Source: Streptomyces turgidiscabies Car8
GTDB lineage: Bacteria > Actinomycetota > Actinomycetes > Streptomycetales > Streptomycetaceae
Assembly (NCBI RefSeq): GCF_000331005.1
Contig: NZ_AEJB01000093.1
Coordinates: 1-33,669 of the forward strand
Direction: 5' to 3'
DNA length: 33,669 nucleotides
The position numbers and the translations under genes are program-made. Below the pieces are notes generated by a model. The model saw nothing but the letters and a program-made list of their open reading frames with translations, did no database searches and was not told the DNA's origin. This document shows positions 1-7,117 of this stretch, piece by piece. Numbering within the stretch: position 1 is the first letter of the stretch; the number at the start of each line of letters is the position of its first letter.

Positions 1-29
1 CCATCACCTGTCCGGGGAGAGGAGCGCGA

Positions 30-44
30 CCGGAAATGTTCCGG
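30..44. terminator. Hairpin downstream of the STAS gene
   Basis: A perfect 6-bp inverted repeat (CCGGAA, loop ATG, TTCCGG) lies about 65 bases past the stop of the minus-strand rsbQ-rsbP-STAS operon. There is no T-run on either side, so it would be an atypical terminator. It could also be chance in GC-rich DNA. Confidence 0.25.
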
Positions 45-107
45 GCGGACCCATGTGACCGTGCGGCGGCAGCGGAGATGGCGGTTCCCGGCCGGACTCC
101 TCTGGAA

Positions 108-452
108 TCAGGACCGAGCGGTGGAGCCGCTGTCGGGGTGGATCGGAAATATCTGATCGAGGCCCACGATGCGCAGCACGCGCAGTATGTGCGGGGGGAC
201 CGCGGCCAGGGCGATGTCCGAATGGGCGGCGCGGGCGTGATTGCGGGCCGCGATCAGGGTGGTGAGTCCGCTCGAGTCGCAGAATTCCATGCCGGCGAGA
301 TTTATCACGAGGCGCTGGCCCGGCTGGAGGGCGAGCGTGGTGAGCAGCTCTCGTAGTCCGGGTGTGCTGGCGTAGTCGAGCGTGCCGGCGATCTCCAGCA
401 CGGGGCCGGCGGGAGCGTCTCGGGTGGTGACCTTCAGCGGGCCGCCCATCAT
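108..452 (-). CDS. STAS-domain anti-sigma factor antagonist (RsbV-like)
   Basis: This 114-residue protein is a single STAS domain of the anti-anti-sigma type. In this family the unphosphorylated form binds an RsbW-type kinase and frees a sigma factor, and phosphorylation of a conserved serine switches it off. The phospho-acceptor motif is visible as EFCDSSGLTTLI at about residues 57-68. The N-terminal strand (LKVTTRDAPAGPVLEIAG) and the length are normal for the family. The start is the first of two adjacent ATG codons. It overlaps the stop of the upstream phosphatase gene (ATGA), and no clear ribosome-binding site is present, so translation is probably coupled. An in-frame extension upstream is only a shadow of the phosphatase gene. 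The phosphatase next to it is its likely activator. Confidence 0.9.
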   Translation of the reverse strand: MMGGPLKVTTRDAPAGPVLEIAGTLDYASTPGLRELLTTLALQPGQRLVINLAGMEFCDSSGLTTLIAARNHARAAHSDIALAAVPPHILRVLRIVGLDQIFPIHPDSGSTARS

Positions 453-1735
453 GGGCTCGCGGTGCGCGGGCCGGTGGCGGGGACGCCGAGGGCGAGCAGG
501 GCGGTGTCGTCGTCGAGACCTTCGGCGAAGCTGTGGAGAAGGCCGATCAGTGCCTGGACGACGGCTTTCGGGGGCGTGCCGGCGTGGTCGGCGGCGAAGG
601 CGAGGAGGGCCTGGTCCCCGAACAGAGCGGTGCGGTCCTTGCCGGTGCGGGCTTCGGTGAGGCCGTCGGTGTAGAGCAGGAGGGTGTCGCCGGGGGAGAG
701 GACGGTGGTGGCGGTGACGAAGGGCGCGTCGGGGACGATGCCGATGAGGAGACCGCCGGGGGTGGGCAGATAGTCGGCCGTGCCGCCGGCGCGCAGGACG
801 AGGGCCGGGGGATGGCCGCCCGAGGCGAGCCGGACGGCGACCTGACCGGTCGCGGGGTCGGGTTCGAGCACGCCGAAGACGGCGGTGCAGTAGCGCGGGT
901 CGCCGTTGCCGGTGTAACGCTCGTGGAGCACCCTGTTCAGCGTCGACAACGCGGCGACCGGGTCGGAGTCGTGCAGCGCCGCGGCCCGCAGGGTGTAGCG
1001 GGTCAGCGAGGTGATCGCGGCGGCCTGGGGGCCCTTGCCGCACACGTCGCCGAGGAAGAAGGCGAAACGTTTGCCGTCGACGGGGAAGACGTCGTAGAAG
1101 TCGCCGCCGAGCCGGTCGGGGGAGGCCGTGTGGTAGTGGGCGGCCGTCTCCATCCCGGGTACCGGCGCCAGAGTGTCGGGCAGCAGGGACTGCTGGAGGA
1201 CGGCGAGGGCTTCCTGGAGACGGGCGCGGTCGGCCTCGGCCTGCCTGTGCGCTTCTTCGGCCACCTTCCGGCCGCGCAGGAGTTCCTCCTCGTAGGCGCG
1301 GCGGTCCCGGGCGTCGAAGACGGTGGTGCGGATCAGCAGTGCCTCGCCGGTGGAGCCGAGCTTGACCGCGGAGGAGACCAGCACGGGCAATCGGGTGCCG
1401 CCGGTCTGTCTCATCTCCAGGGCGATGCCGCCGATCCGGCCCTGCATGCGCAGCAGCGGTGCGAAGTGCGTTTCGTGGTACAGCTTTCCGCCCACGGTCA
1501 GCAGGTCGGTGAACCGCGTCCGACCCACCACCGCTTCCCGCTCCAGGCCGAGCCAGCCCAGCAGGGTGTTGTTGATCTTCGCTATGGTGCCGTCCATCAG
1601 CGTGGACAGGTATCCGCAGGGCGCGTTCTCGTACAGTTCCTCGGCACTGTCCTCCAGCAGGGCGGCGAAGACCGCGTCCGATGTCTTCCCGTCGCCGGTG
1701 TCACCCGCGCCGGTCTGCTGTCCGGTGCGGCACAT
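449..1735 (-). CDS. rsbP: PAS-PP2C (SpoIIE-type) phosphatase, RsbP-like
   Basis: The protein has 428 residues. A PAS domain spans about 33-145, with ENAPCGYLSTLMDGT matching the start of Bacillus RsbP's PAS. A charged helical linker follows at about 146-180, then a PP2C/SpoIIE domain at about 185-417. Metal-binding acidic motifs are GGDFYD (D212), LGDVCGKG (D230), YTDGLTEA (D357) and DDDTA (D409-D410). RsbP dephosphorylates the STAS antagonist during energy stress and needs RsbQ for activity. The ATG start overlaps the stop of the rsbQ-like gene by one base (TGATG), and the gene's own stop overlaps the STAS start. Longer upstream starts would run into rsbQ and add arginine-rich shadow sequence. 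The substrate is inferred from gene order; no sensory ligand can be read from the sequence. Confidence 0.9.
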   Translation of the reverse strand: MCRTGQQTGAGDTGDGKTSDAVFAALLEDSAEELYENAPCGYLSTLMDGTIAKINNTLLGWLGLEREAVVGRTRFTDLLTVGGKLYHETHFAPLLRMQGRIGGIALEMRQTGGTRLPVLVSSAVKLGSTGEALLIRTTVFDARDRRAYEEELLRGRKVAEEAHRQAEADRARLQEALAVLQQSLLPDTLAPVPGMETAAHYHTASPDRLGGDFYDVFPVDGKRFAFFLGDVCGKGPQAAAITSLTRYTLRAAALHDSDPVAALSTLNRVLHERYTGNGDPRYCTAVFGVLEPDPATGQVAVRLASGGHPPALVLRAGGTADYLPTPGGLLIGIVPDAPFVTATTVLSPGDTLLLYTDGLTEARTGKDRTALFGDQALLAFAADHAGTPPKAVVQALIGLLHSFAEGLDDDTALLALGVPATGPRTASP

Positions 1736-2538
1736 CACCGTAGGCCTGCCAGGAACGTGGTGATCGCCTCGTTGGTGGCCTCGGGCGCGGACAGGTGAGG
1801 GCAGTGCCCGGTGGCATCGAGGGTGACCAGGGACGAGCCGGCGATCGCCTGGTGGACGAAGGTGCCGACCTCCCGGGGAGCGATGGCGTCCTGGGTGCAT
1901 TCCAGCACCAGCGTCGGCACGCTCACGCTCTTCAGGTCGTTGCGCGAGTCCGACAGGAACGTGGTTCTCGCGAAGACGCGTGCCATCGCCGGGTCGGTGG
2001 CGCAGAAACTGTTCTTCAGCTCGTCGCCGAGTTCGGGCCGCTCCGCGTTTCCCATGATCATCGGCGCCATCGCCTCCGACCAGCCCAGATAGTTCGACTC
2101 CAGTGACCCCAGCAACTCGTCGATGTCCTCCGCACTGAATCCGCCCCGGTAGCCCTCGTCGTCGATGTAACGCGGTGACGGAGCGACCATCACCAGCGCT
2201 CCGATGCGCTCCGGAGCCAGGCCGACGGCCAGTACTCCGATCATCGCGCTGACCGAGTGCCCCACGAACGTCGCGTCATGCAGGTCCAGCGACTGACAGA
2301 TCTCGACCACGTCCTGGGCGTAGCCGTCGAGAGAGGCGTAACGAAGGGGCGAGAAGGCGGACGGCTCGGCGCGGCCGGAACCCACGTAGTCGAACAGCAC
2401 CACTCGGTAGTCCTCGACGAGAGCGGGGACCGTGAGCCGCCACATGTTCTGGTCACAGCCGAATCCGTGAGCCAGCACCACCGTGGGCCCCTGCGGGTTG
2501 CCGATGACGTTGACGTTGTTCCTGCGGCTGATATCCAT
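1735..2538 (-). CDS. rsbQ: Alpha/beta hydrolase, RsbQ-like activator of RsbP
   Basis: This 267-residue cytoplasmic alpha/beta hydrolase closely resembles Bacillus RsbQ, which is needed for RsbP phosphatase activity. Near-identical signatures are AHGFGCDQNMW (residues 23-33), VVLFDYVGSGRAE (46-58), LDGYAQDVVEICQSLDL and GHCPHLS. The catalytic triad appears intact as Ser95 (VGHS), Asp217 (TQDAIA) and His245 (TGHC), almost the spacing known for RsbQ (Ser96, Asp219, His247). The ATG start is preceded by GGGAGA at a usable spacing. An in-frame upstream extension of 177 codons is arginine- and serine-rich and overlaps the divergent kinase gene, so I rejected it. The same fold includes the plant karrikin and strigolactone receptors, so a small hydrophobic ligand is plausible but not shown. 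Confidence 0.92.
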   Translation of the reverse strand: MDISRRNNVNVIGNPQGPTVVLAHGFGCDQNMWRLTVPALVEDYRVVLFDYVGSGRAEPSAFSPLRYASLDGYAQDVVEICQSLDLHDATFVGHSVSAMIGVLAVGLAPERIGALVMVAPSPRYIDDEGYRGGFSAEDIDELLGSLESNYLGWSEAMAPMIMGNAERPELGDELKNSFCATDPAMARVFARTTFLSDSRNDLKSVSVPTLVLECTQDAIAPREVGTFVHQAIAGSSLVTLDATGHCPHLSAPEATNEAITTFLAGLR

Positions 2539-2665
2539 TCGGCAAGTCTCCCAGGTCCCGCACCTGCTCCCCCATGAACGAGACGACAGGGGGTAGGCGA
2601 AATCACGCGACAAAAGACAAACAACAAGCCGAGACGAAGAAGAAACGATCCACGGGAAGAGTTCT
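2539..2665. promoter_or_regulatory. Divergent promoter region, rsbQ operon / anti-sigma kinase
   Basis: This 127-bp gap separates the two divergent transcription units and must hold their promoters. It contains an A- and purine-rich stretch (about 2600-2650) that stands out from the GC-rich surroundings. The sequence GGGTAG at about 2591-2596 resembles a SigB-class -10 element, but I could not find a matching -35 element at the right distance on either strand, so no promoter is called. Confidence 0.4.
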
Positions 2666-3112
2666 ATGGTCACCCCGACTAAAAACCGGGCATCGGATGA
2701 ACGGGAACCCGCAGCCCTGCGATACAGCGCCGCCTGGGACACGACAGACGCATCGATCGCCGACGCCCGAGCGGCCGTGCGCGCGCTGCTGGCCGATGCC
2801 GGCCACCCCCCTGACCACCGGCCCAGCCAGGACGCCCAGCTGGTCGTCAGTGAGCTGGTCACCAACGCCCTGCGCCACGCCCCGGGTCCGGGCGGCCTGG
2901 CCTTGGAGGTGACGCCCGACGCCGCACTGCTGCGCATCACCGTGCGCGACAACTCCCCACGCCCACCCGAACTGCGCGCATACGACGTCCGCAGCGTCGG
3001 CGGGCACGGCCTGCAGCTGGTCACCCGTCTGTGCGACCAACTGCACACCGTCCTCCTGGACACCGGCAAGCAGATCGTCGCCCACCTGCGCCTGCGCGGG
3101 CCCGCCGAGTAG
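2666..3112 (+). CDS. ATP-binding anti-sigma factor / serine kinase (RsbW-like)
   Basis: This 148-residue protein has a GHKL-type HATPase_c_2 fold, the class of RsbW and SpoIIAB and the many Streptomyces regulatory ATPases. These bind a sigma factor or phosphorylate STAS antagonists. The N-box is VSELVTNALRHAPG (about 61-74, Asn67), and the glycine loop is VGGHGLQLV (111-119). The first glycine box is divergent (RDNSPRP in place of DxGxG), which is common in the Streptomyces group. The ATG follows GGGAAGAG at normal spacing. It is divergent from the rsbQ-rsbP-STAS operon and could be the partner of that STAS protein, but this is inferred from position only. Its target sigma factor is not in the window. 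Confidence 0.88.
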   Translation: MVTPTKNRASDEREPAALRYSAAWDTTDASIADARAAVRALLADAGHPPDHRPSQDAQLVVSELVTNALRHAPGPGGLALEVTPDAALLRITVRDNSPRPPELRAYDVRSVGGHGLQLVTRLCDQLHTVLLDTGKQIVAHLRLRGPAE

Positions 3113-3133
3113 CGGGCATCCGCGCCTTCTGCC

Positions 3134-3157
3134 GCTGCTCAGGAGGGCATGAGCAGC
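3134..3157 (+). terminator. Hairpin after the anti-sigma kinase gene
   Basis: A perfect 8-bp stem (GCTGCTCA / TGAGCAGC) with an 8-base loop begins 22 bases past the kinase stop codon. It has no T-run, which is usual for Streptomyces terminators. Position and stem quality make it the best terminator candidate for this gene. Confidence 0.45.
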
Positions 3158-3414
3158 CGGACGGGCGTCTACGACCACTTCGGCGTCGTACGTCGAGCGG
3201 GTCGGGCCCCGACAACGCGCGCGGGCCGTCGGTGCGACGTATGTACACCACGCCACGCCACACCACCGGCTCGACTCCCTGCCGTAGCCGCGACGCCGTC
3301 CCCATGGGCGTCGGCGGCACGACAGGCTCCCCCGACGTCCTGAACTCCTGCCTGCCGAGGGCAAGATGGCTGCCTGGAGCCGACCTTGAGGTGACCCGGC
3401 ACTCGACCGGAACC

Positions 3415-3436
3415 GCCTCTGCCGTGTAACAGAGGC
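3415..3436. terminator. Perfect 7-bp hairpin in intergenic DNA
   Basis: GCCTCTG and CAGAGGC form a perfect 7-bp stem around an 8-base loop. It lies about 300 bases after the kinase gene and 125 bases before the secreted-protein gene. It could stop read-through into that gene or belong to its upstream regulatory region. Confidence 0.3.
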
Positions 3437-3560
3437 CGCACAGGTACAACTACCGCCCCGCTCCGCCGGTCGAACCCAATGTGTCGCACAACCACGCCGC
3501 GGCGGAACCGGTGCCGCCCGGCGCGACTCCACTCGTCCCGACCGAACCCGGAGTTGAACC

Positions 3561-4373
3561 GTGGCCGGGAAGTCCTTGTCCACGCGGCTTGTCATCACCG
3601 CCGCGCTCCTGCTCACGGCAGGCACCCTGTCCACATCCACCGCGTCTGCGAAGCCCTCCGACGACGCTCCCGCCCGCGCCTACGCGCTGAAGGTGAGCAC
3701 CAACCCGACCAGCACCGACTACGCCCATCGCCGCGTCGACGTCACCGGTACCGTCACCAAGGCCGACGGCACCCCGGCGCCCAACATCCCCGTCACCATC
3801 CAGGAGGTCGTCCGCTTCACCACCTGGAATCCGTGGGGCGACCCGATCGACCCCACCTACTACGAGCCGCGCGACCTGGGCACGCCGGTCACCGACGCCA
3901 AGGGCAGGTTCACCATCCCCCGCGTCGACATCGACCACGTGACCGGCAGCAGCCTGCTCAACGTCCAGCACAAGGTGGAGATCACGGCGTACTACGACGA
4001 GGACGGCAACGGCAACACCCCGCAGGACGGCTACTTCGCGCGCACCCTCGTGACCACCGAGGCCAAGGCCGCCTCCGTCACGTACAAGGTCAACAAGAAG
4101 AAGGTGAAGAAGGGCGACATCCTCACCATCCAGGGCAAGGTGGCCCTTCCCCAGGGGATCGAGCGCGGGGGCACAGAGGTCTTCCCGCAGACCTACTGGG
4201 AGAACGAGTCCCGCGTGCAGACGACCACTGAGGACGACGGCTTCTTCGTGATGTCCGTGCGCGTCCGGGGCTACGACGGCACGTTCCAGCTGCGCACGGC
4301 CCCGACGGACTTCTACGTGGCGGGCACGGTGCAGAAGCTCCCGGTCATCAACCCCTCGCTTCCTCGCAGGTAA
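3561..4373 (+). CDS. Secreted protein with beta-sandwich repeats, function unknown
   Basis: The product has 270 residues and a Sec signal peptide: basic MAGKSLSTR, then the hydrophobic core LVITAALLLTAGTL, with cleavage likely after TASA (about residue 30). The mature part looks like two tandem Ig-like or carboxypeptidase-regulatory-like beta domains. The first (about 40-145) carries DVTGTVTKADGTPAPNIPVTIQE, typical of such folds, and KGRFTIPRVDI. The second (about 150-260) begins TYKVNKKKVKKGDILTIQGKV, resembling Ig-like domains of actinobacterial surface proteins. The start is GTG with GGAG 8 bases upstream. No catalytic motif or cell-wall sorting signal is visible. It stands alone between two intergenic gaps. 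Such proteins are common in Streptomyces and have no assigned role. Confidence 0.8.
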   Translation: MAGKSLSTRLVITAALLLTAGTLSTSTASAKPSDDAPARAYALKVSTNPTSTDYAHRRVDVTGTVTKADGTPAPNIPVTIQEVVRFTTWNPWGDPIDPTYYEPRDLGTPVTDAKGRFTIPRVDIDHVTGSSLLNVQHKVEITAYYDEDGNGNTPQDGYFARTLVTTEAKAASVTYKVNKKKVKKGDILTIQGKVALPQGIERGGTEVFPQTYWENESRVQTTTEDDGFFVMSVRVRGYDGTFQLRTAPTDFYVAGTVQKLPVINPSLPRR

Positions 4374-4389
4374 CCCTCCGGACGGCGGG

Positions 4390-4431
4390 ACTCGGACCCG
4401 AGTGGGCCGAGTTTCCCCCGACAACAGGGGG
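4390..4431 (+). terminator. Two adjacent hairpins after the secreted-protein gene
   Basis: ACTCGG (4390-4395) pairs with CCGAGT (4407-4412). Directly after it, CCCCC (4415-4419) pairs with GGGGG (4427-4431). The pair starts 17 bases past the stop codon, so it is a plausible terminator, though both stems are short. Confidence 0.35.
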
Positions 4432-4501
4432 CCGTCGGCCCCGGCGCCGGACCACTCCCGGACCAGCGGAGGGTGACCTTCGGGGCTGTGCCCGACGGGC
4501 G

Positions 4502-5134
4502 GGGGTCGCGGGGCACTGGATCGCCACGACCTGGGTGCCGGACGAGCCCGCCGACCGCGCCCCCGTCACGCAGGTGGCGGACACCGTGGCCGCTTCTCTG
4601 ACGGCTCCTCACCGGCCGGCTCCCACCGGTGCGCCCGCCGGTCGTGACCGCGGGGGGCCGCCGACCGATCATGCCGAGGGATTCGCCGGGCAACTCGCCG
4701 CGGCCACCGAGCCGGGGCTGATCCCCGACCCGGACGCCGTCCCCGCGGTCCGGGAAGACGCCGCCGCACCCCACTGGACGGGTCCGGCACTGTGGCTCCA
4801 CGGCGACCCGCATCCGGCCAACGTGCTCACCCCGGACGGCGCCCTCTGTGGCGTGATCGACTTCGGCGACCTCTGCGCGGGCGATCCGCCCTGCGACCTC
4901 GCCGCCCCCCGGATACCGCAGCCGGACGGCACCGCCGACCGCCTCTACGGCGCATACCGACCGACCCCGGACGCCGCGACCTTGCGAGGCCCCCGGGGCT
5001 GCGCGGTACTGCGAGCCCTCAGCGGCATCCTCATGGCGGACGCCAACGTCCGAGGCGGCCCCGGCGGCAAGCCCACCGGCCCACGCCCCGCTACGCCGTC
5101 TCCTCCCGAAGGCCTGCCACTGATGGGCTCCTGA
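4502..5134 (+). pseudogene. Decayed aminoglycoside-phosphotransferase family gene
   Basis: The reading frame matches only the C-terminal two-thirds of an APH-family (protein-kinase-fold) phosphotransferase. Clear family motifs are WVPDEPADRAPVT, the catalytic loop LWLHGDPHPANVL (about 4792-4830) and the metal-binding VIDFGDLCAGDPPCDLA (about 4855-4905). The N-terminal ATP-binding lobe is absent, and the frame upstream of about 4502 shows no homology. Near the 3' end the family-like sequence switches frame at about 5079: the alternative frame reads AHAPLRRLLPKACH and stops at 5123, while the open frame continues with unrelated residues to 5134. A GTG at 4535 could start a 199-residue product, but it would lack the nucleotide-binding lobe. 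I read this as a truncated and frameshifted relic. The original substrate is unknown. Confidence 0.7.
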
Positions 5135-5176
5135 CCTGCCGTCGGCGCTGCTGGACCCGGAGGGCAGACTGCGGTC

Positions 5177-5560
5177 ATGCACCTTCCCGCCCGGGCCGTC
5201 GCGGCCACCGTGCTGATCGAGGTCGTAAGGATGTCCGGCGTCCCGATCAGGTCAGACACGCCGTTCACCGGCAAGGTCGTCGCCCATTGGGTCGGGAACG
5301 AGGCTGCCGAGGCCCTGGCCTTGATCGAGACCCTGCCCGGCAGCCAACAGCACCGCTGCGGCTTCTCGCCGGGCTGGGGCATCCGGGCATACGAGGACAG
5401 CCTCGACCTGGTGTTGTTCGAGGCGGCGTTCTGCTTCAGGTGCCACGAGGTCCGGACGCACGGCACGGCTGTGCCACCCGCGCTGTCCACGCAGTTCTTC
5501 GACGCGGACGCCGCGCCGGCCCGAACTCTCCTGGCTCTGTTCCGTGAGGCGGCCCCGTAG
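5177..5560 (+). CDS. Small hypothetical protein
   Basis: This is a 127-residue protein with no recognised family. It has no signal peptide or membrane segment. The middle holds an aromatic and acidic stretch ([35 protein letters not shown]), with a Cys-x-x-Cys-His pair (CFRCH, about 93-97) that could bind metal or form a disulfide. The tail ([21 protein letters not shown]) is helical. The ATG at 5177 is preceded by GGAGGG at a long spacing of about 12 bases. An internal ATG at 5231 with AAGG directly before it is an alternative start, giving 109 residues. Coding-like codon bias supports a real gene. No operon partner is evident. Confidence 0.6.
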   Translation: MHLPARAVAATVLIEVVRMSGVPIRSDTPFTGKVVAHWVGNEAAEALALIETLPGSQQHRCGFSPGWGIRAYEDSLDLVLFEAAFCFRCHEVRTHGTAVPPALSTQFFDADAAPARTLLALFREAAP

Positions 5561-5649
5561 CCGGAAACTTCCGCGAAGGGGCGCACCCCCTGAACCGCCG
5601 CTGTGACGCGCGTCACTCGTCATGCGCTTCGGGCCGGGCATGCGCAACC

Positions 5650-6369
5650 ATGGTCGGAATGGACGCCCGTTTCCTTGGCATCACCGATCTGGTCGAAACT
5701 CCGTCCGTGGCGGTCGTCGTCGACGTCATGCGCGCGTTCACCGTGGCCGCCTGGGTCTTCGCCCAAGGCGCGCAGAAGATCGTTCTCGCCGAGTCGCTGG
5801 AAGAGGCCCTGGCGCTCAAGGCTCGTCACCCGGACTGGTTGGCGCTCAAGGACGGGCCGCCCGCCCCGGGGTTCGACATGGTCAACTCGCCCGGTCTGCT
5901 GCGGTATGCCGACCTCGGCGGACGGACCGTCGTGCAGAAGACCACCGCGGGGACGGTCGGCGCCCTGGCGGTGCGAGAGGCGTCGCTGGTGCTGTGCGCC
6001 GGCTTCGCGGTGGCGGAGGCGACGGCTCGGCTCCTGCGGGCCCACGGCGGTGACGGCGTCACGTTCGTGGTCACCGGCGAGGACGGGCGGGCCGAGGAAG
6101 ACCTGGCGTGCGCCCAGTACATCGCCCGGCGGGCCACCGAGGCCGAGACGGACGCCGCTGACTTCCTCCGCCGCGCAGCCGAGTCGCGCGCCGCCGCCCA
6201 ACTGGCGGCGGGGCTGCGGCAAGGAGCCCACCCTGACGACGTCGCACTCTGTCTCGAGATCGACCGGTTCTCCTTCGCCATGGTGGCGACCTCGGAAGAC
6301 TCGCTCATGGTCCTGCGTCCACACGCGCTGCCTTCGCCGACCGATGGGAACGCGCGGACCAGTTACTGA
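5650..6369 (+). CDS. comB: 2-phosphosulfolactate phosphatase family protein (ComB-like)
   Basis: This 239-residue protein matches the ComB family. In methanogens the enzyme hydrolyses 2-phospho-3-sulfolactate to sulfolactate in coenzyme M synthesis. Bacterial members exist, but their role is mostly unknown. Family motifs are [27 protein letters not shown] (about 22-48), [14 protein letters not shown] (about 68-81) and [16 protein letters not shown] (about 91-106). These correspond to the conserved DVLRAF, GF-x-x-x-NSP and TTNGT signatures. Length is normal. The start is ATG 5650 or ATG 5659; neither has a strong ribosome-binding site. No other coenzyme M or sulfolactate genes are nearby, so the physiological substrate in this organism is open. 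Confidence 0.8.
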   Translation: MVGMDARFLGITDLVETPSVAVVVDVMRAFTVAAWVFAQGAQKIVLAESLEEALALKARHPDWLALKDGPPAPGFDMVNSPGLLRYADLGGRTVVQKTTAGTVGALAVREASLVLCAGFAVAEATARLLRAHGGDGVTFVVTGEDGRAEEDLACAQYIARRATEAETDAADFLRRAAESRAAAQLAAGLRQGAHPDDVALCLEIDRFSFAMVATSEDSLMVLRPHALPSPTDGNARTSY

Positions 6370-6374
6370 CCACT

Positions 6375-6495
6375 GACATCCGATGTATTGTGCCTTTTGG
6401 TTCACCATGACCCGCTGACAGCGCAAGGACTCTGCGCGTCTGAGGTCATCTCCCCTCTAGACATCCCATCTATCGCCCCGCAAAGATGGCATGTC
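6375..6495. promoter_or_regulatory. Three related operator-like sites upstream of GH95
   Basis: Three copies of a 12-bp motif lie in the 192-bp gap before the fucosidase gene. GACATCCGATGT (6375-6386) contains a perfect 11-bp palindrome, ACATCCGATGT. GACATCCCATCT is at 6460-6471. GACATGCCATCT is on the opposite strand at 6484-6495. The last two form an inverted repeat matching at 11 of 12 positions with a 12-base spacer. This looks like a regulator-binding array for the sugar-degrading gene downstream. The binding protein is not identifiable here. Confidence 0.5.
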
Positions 6496-6561
6496 CTCGG
6501 AGATTTCGACGAGGGCCGTACCTACCCTCCGTCAGAACACCAATGGCCGGGAGATCTTGCC

Positions 6562-7076
6562 GTGACCCATGCGTCCCCACCGCAGAGGCGAAGCGTCCTC
6601 AAGCTCGGCGGTGCCTTCGCCCTCACTCCGCTGGTCACTCAGCTGGCCGGCGGAGCCCCCGCGGGACAGGCCGTCGCCGCCGACTCCACCACGTCGGCGT
6701 CCGTCCGGTGGCCGACCCTGTCGCGGACGGCGCTGAACTATCCCGTCCCTGCCCTGGACTGGCAGTCCCAGGCCCTGCCGATAGGTAACGGCCGGCTCGG
6801 CGCCATGCTCTTCGCCGACCCGGACCAGGAGCGCATCCAGTTCAACGAGCAGAGTCTGTGGGGCGGGGTCAACAACTACGACAACGCCCTTGCGGGCAGG
6901 CCGGACAGCGACTTCGACACCGGCATGACCGGCTTCGGCTCCTACCGGAACTTCGGTGATGTCCTCGTCACCTTCGCGGCCCGCGCGAAGGCGAAGGTGA
7001 CGGCCCCCGGCGGGCCGTACCGTACCTCGCCGTCGGAAGGTGTCGACAAGACGCACGACGGTGACGCGAACACCAA
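6562..7076 (+). pseudogene. GH95 alpha-L-fucosidase, 5' part of interrupted gene
   Basis: This is the N-terminal piece (about 171 codons) of a secreted GH95 enzyme. The start is GTG 6562 with GGGAGA upstream. It has a Tat signal peptide: twin arginine in PQRRSVLKLGGAF, then a hydrophobic stretch ending near AVAADS. The mature part begins the GH95 N-terminal beta domain, LPIGNGRLGAMLFADPDQERIQFNEQSLWGG, the family's hallmark start, followed by GSYRNFGDVLVTF. The sequence then enters a discoidin-like insert and is cut in the codon after GDANT, where a 3.4-kb element begins. Read-through continues about 90 codons into the element as a meaningless tail. The rest of the gene lies at 10495-13186 and joins in frame if the element is removed. 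Confidence 0.9.
7075..7076. other. Left crossover dinucleotide AA (attL core)
   Basis: AA is the left copy of the dinucleotide shared by both edges of the element. The reconstructed empty site, GCGAACACC-AA-GTGGTGCG, is partly symmetric about AA (5 of the first 8 flanking positions), as attB sites of serine recombinases often are. The exact crossover is inferred from gene rejoining and repeat symmetry. Confidence 0.7.
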
Positions 7077-7090
7077 ACCTGTGTCATCAC

Positions 7091-7117
7091 ACTGCACCTC
7101 ATCGGGTCGTTGCGGAG
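7091..7117 (+). repeat. Left subterminal inverted repeat of element
   Basis: These 27 bases start ACTGCACCTCATC and end TTGCGGAG. They pair as an inverted repeat with 10452-10478 (19 of 27 identical, the last seven all identical). They sit 15-41 bases inside the AA core and overlap the 3' end of the recombinase gene. Confidence 0.7.

Larger units (their letters stand above)
3113..3560. other. Gene-free stretch between kinase and secreted protein
   Basis: No convincing gene is seen in these 448 bases. Two perfect hairpins are present at 3134-3157 and 3415-3436. A short ORF from ATG 3149 has a good GGAGG just upstream, but it sits inside the first hairpin and encodes an arginine-, alanine- and proline-rich shadow-like peptide. 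The promoter of the secreted-protein gene is presumably in the last 100 bases, but no motif is clear. Confidence 0.5.

Noticed and set aside
533..1798. Plus-strand 421-codon open frame
   Set aside because: It lies opposite the RsbP-like gene and has Gly/Val/Glu-rich shadow composition without domains.
2539..2665. SigB-type promoter from GGGTAG
   Set aside because: No matching -35 element at a suitable distance.
3149..3343. 64-codon ORF with GGAGG before ATG
   Set aside because: The start lies inside the hairpin 3134-3157, spacing is too short, and the peptide looks non-coding.
2603..3640. Minus-strand 345-codon open frame over the anti-sigma kinase gene
   Set aside because: It is opposite a well-supported HATPase gene and contains no recognisable motif.
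4313..5182. Minus-strand 289-codon open frame
   Set aside because: It overlaps the APH-like relic, whose family motifs define the true strand.
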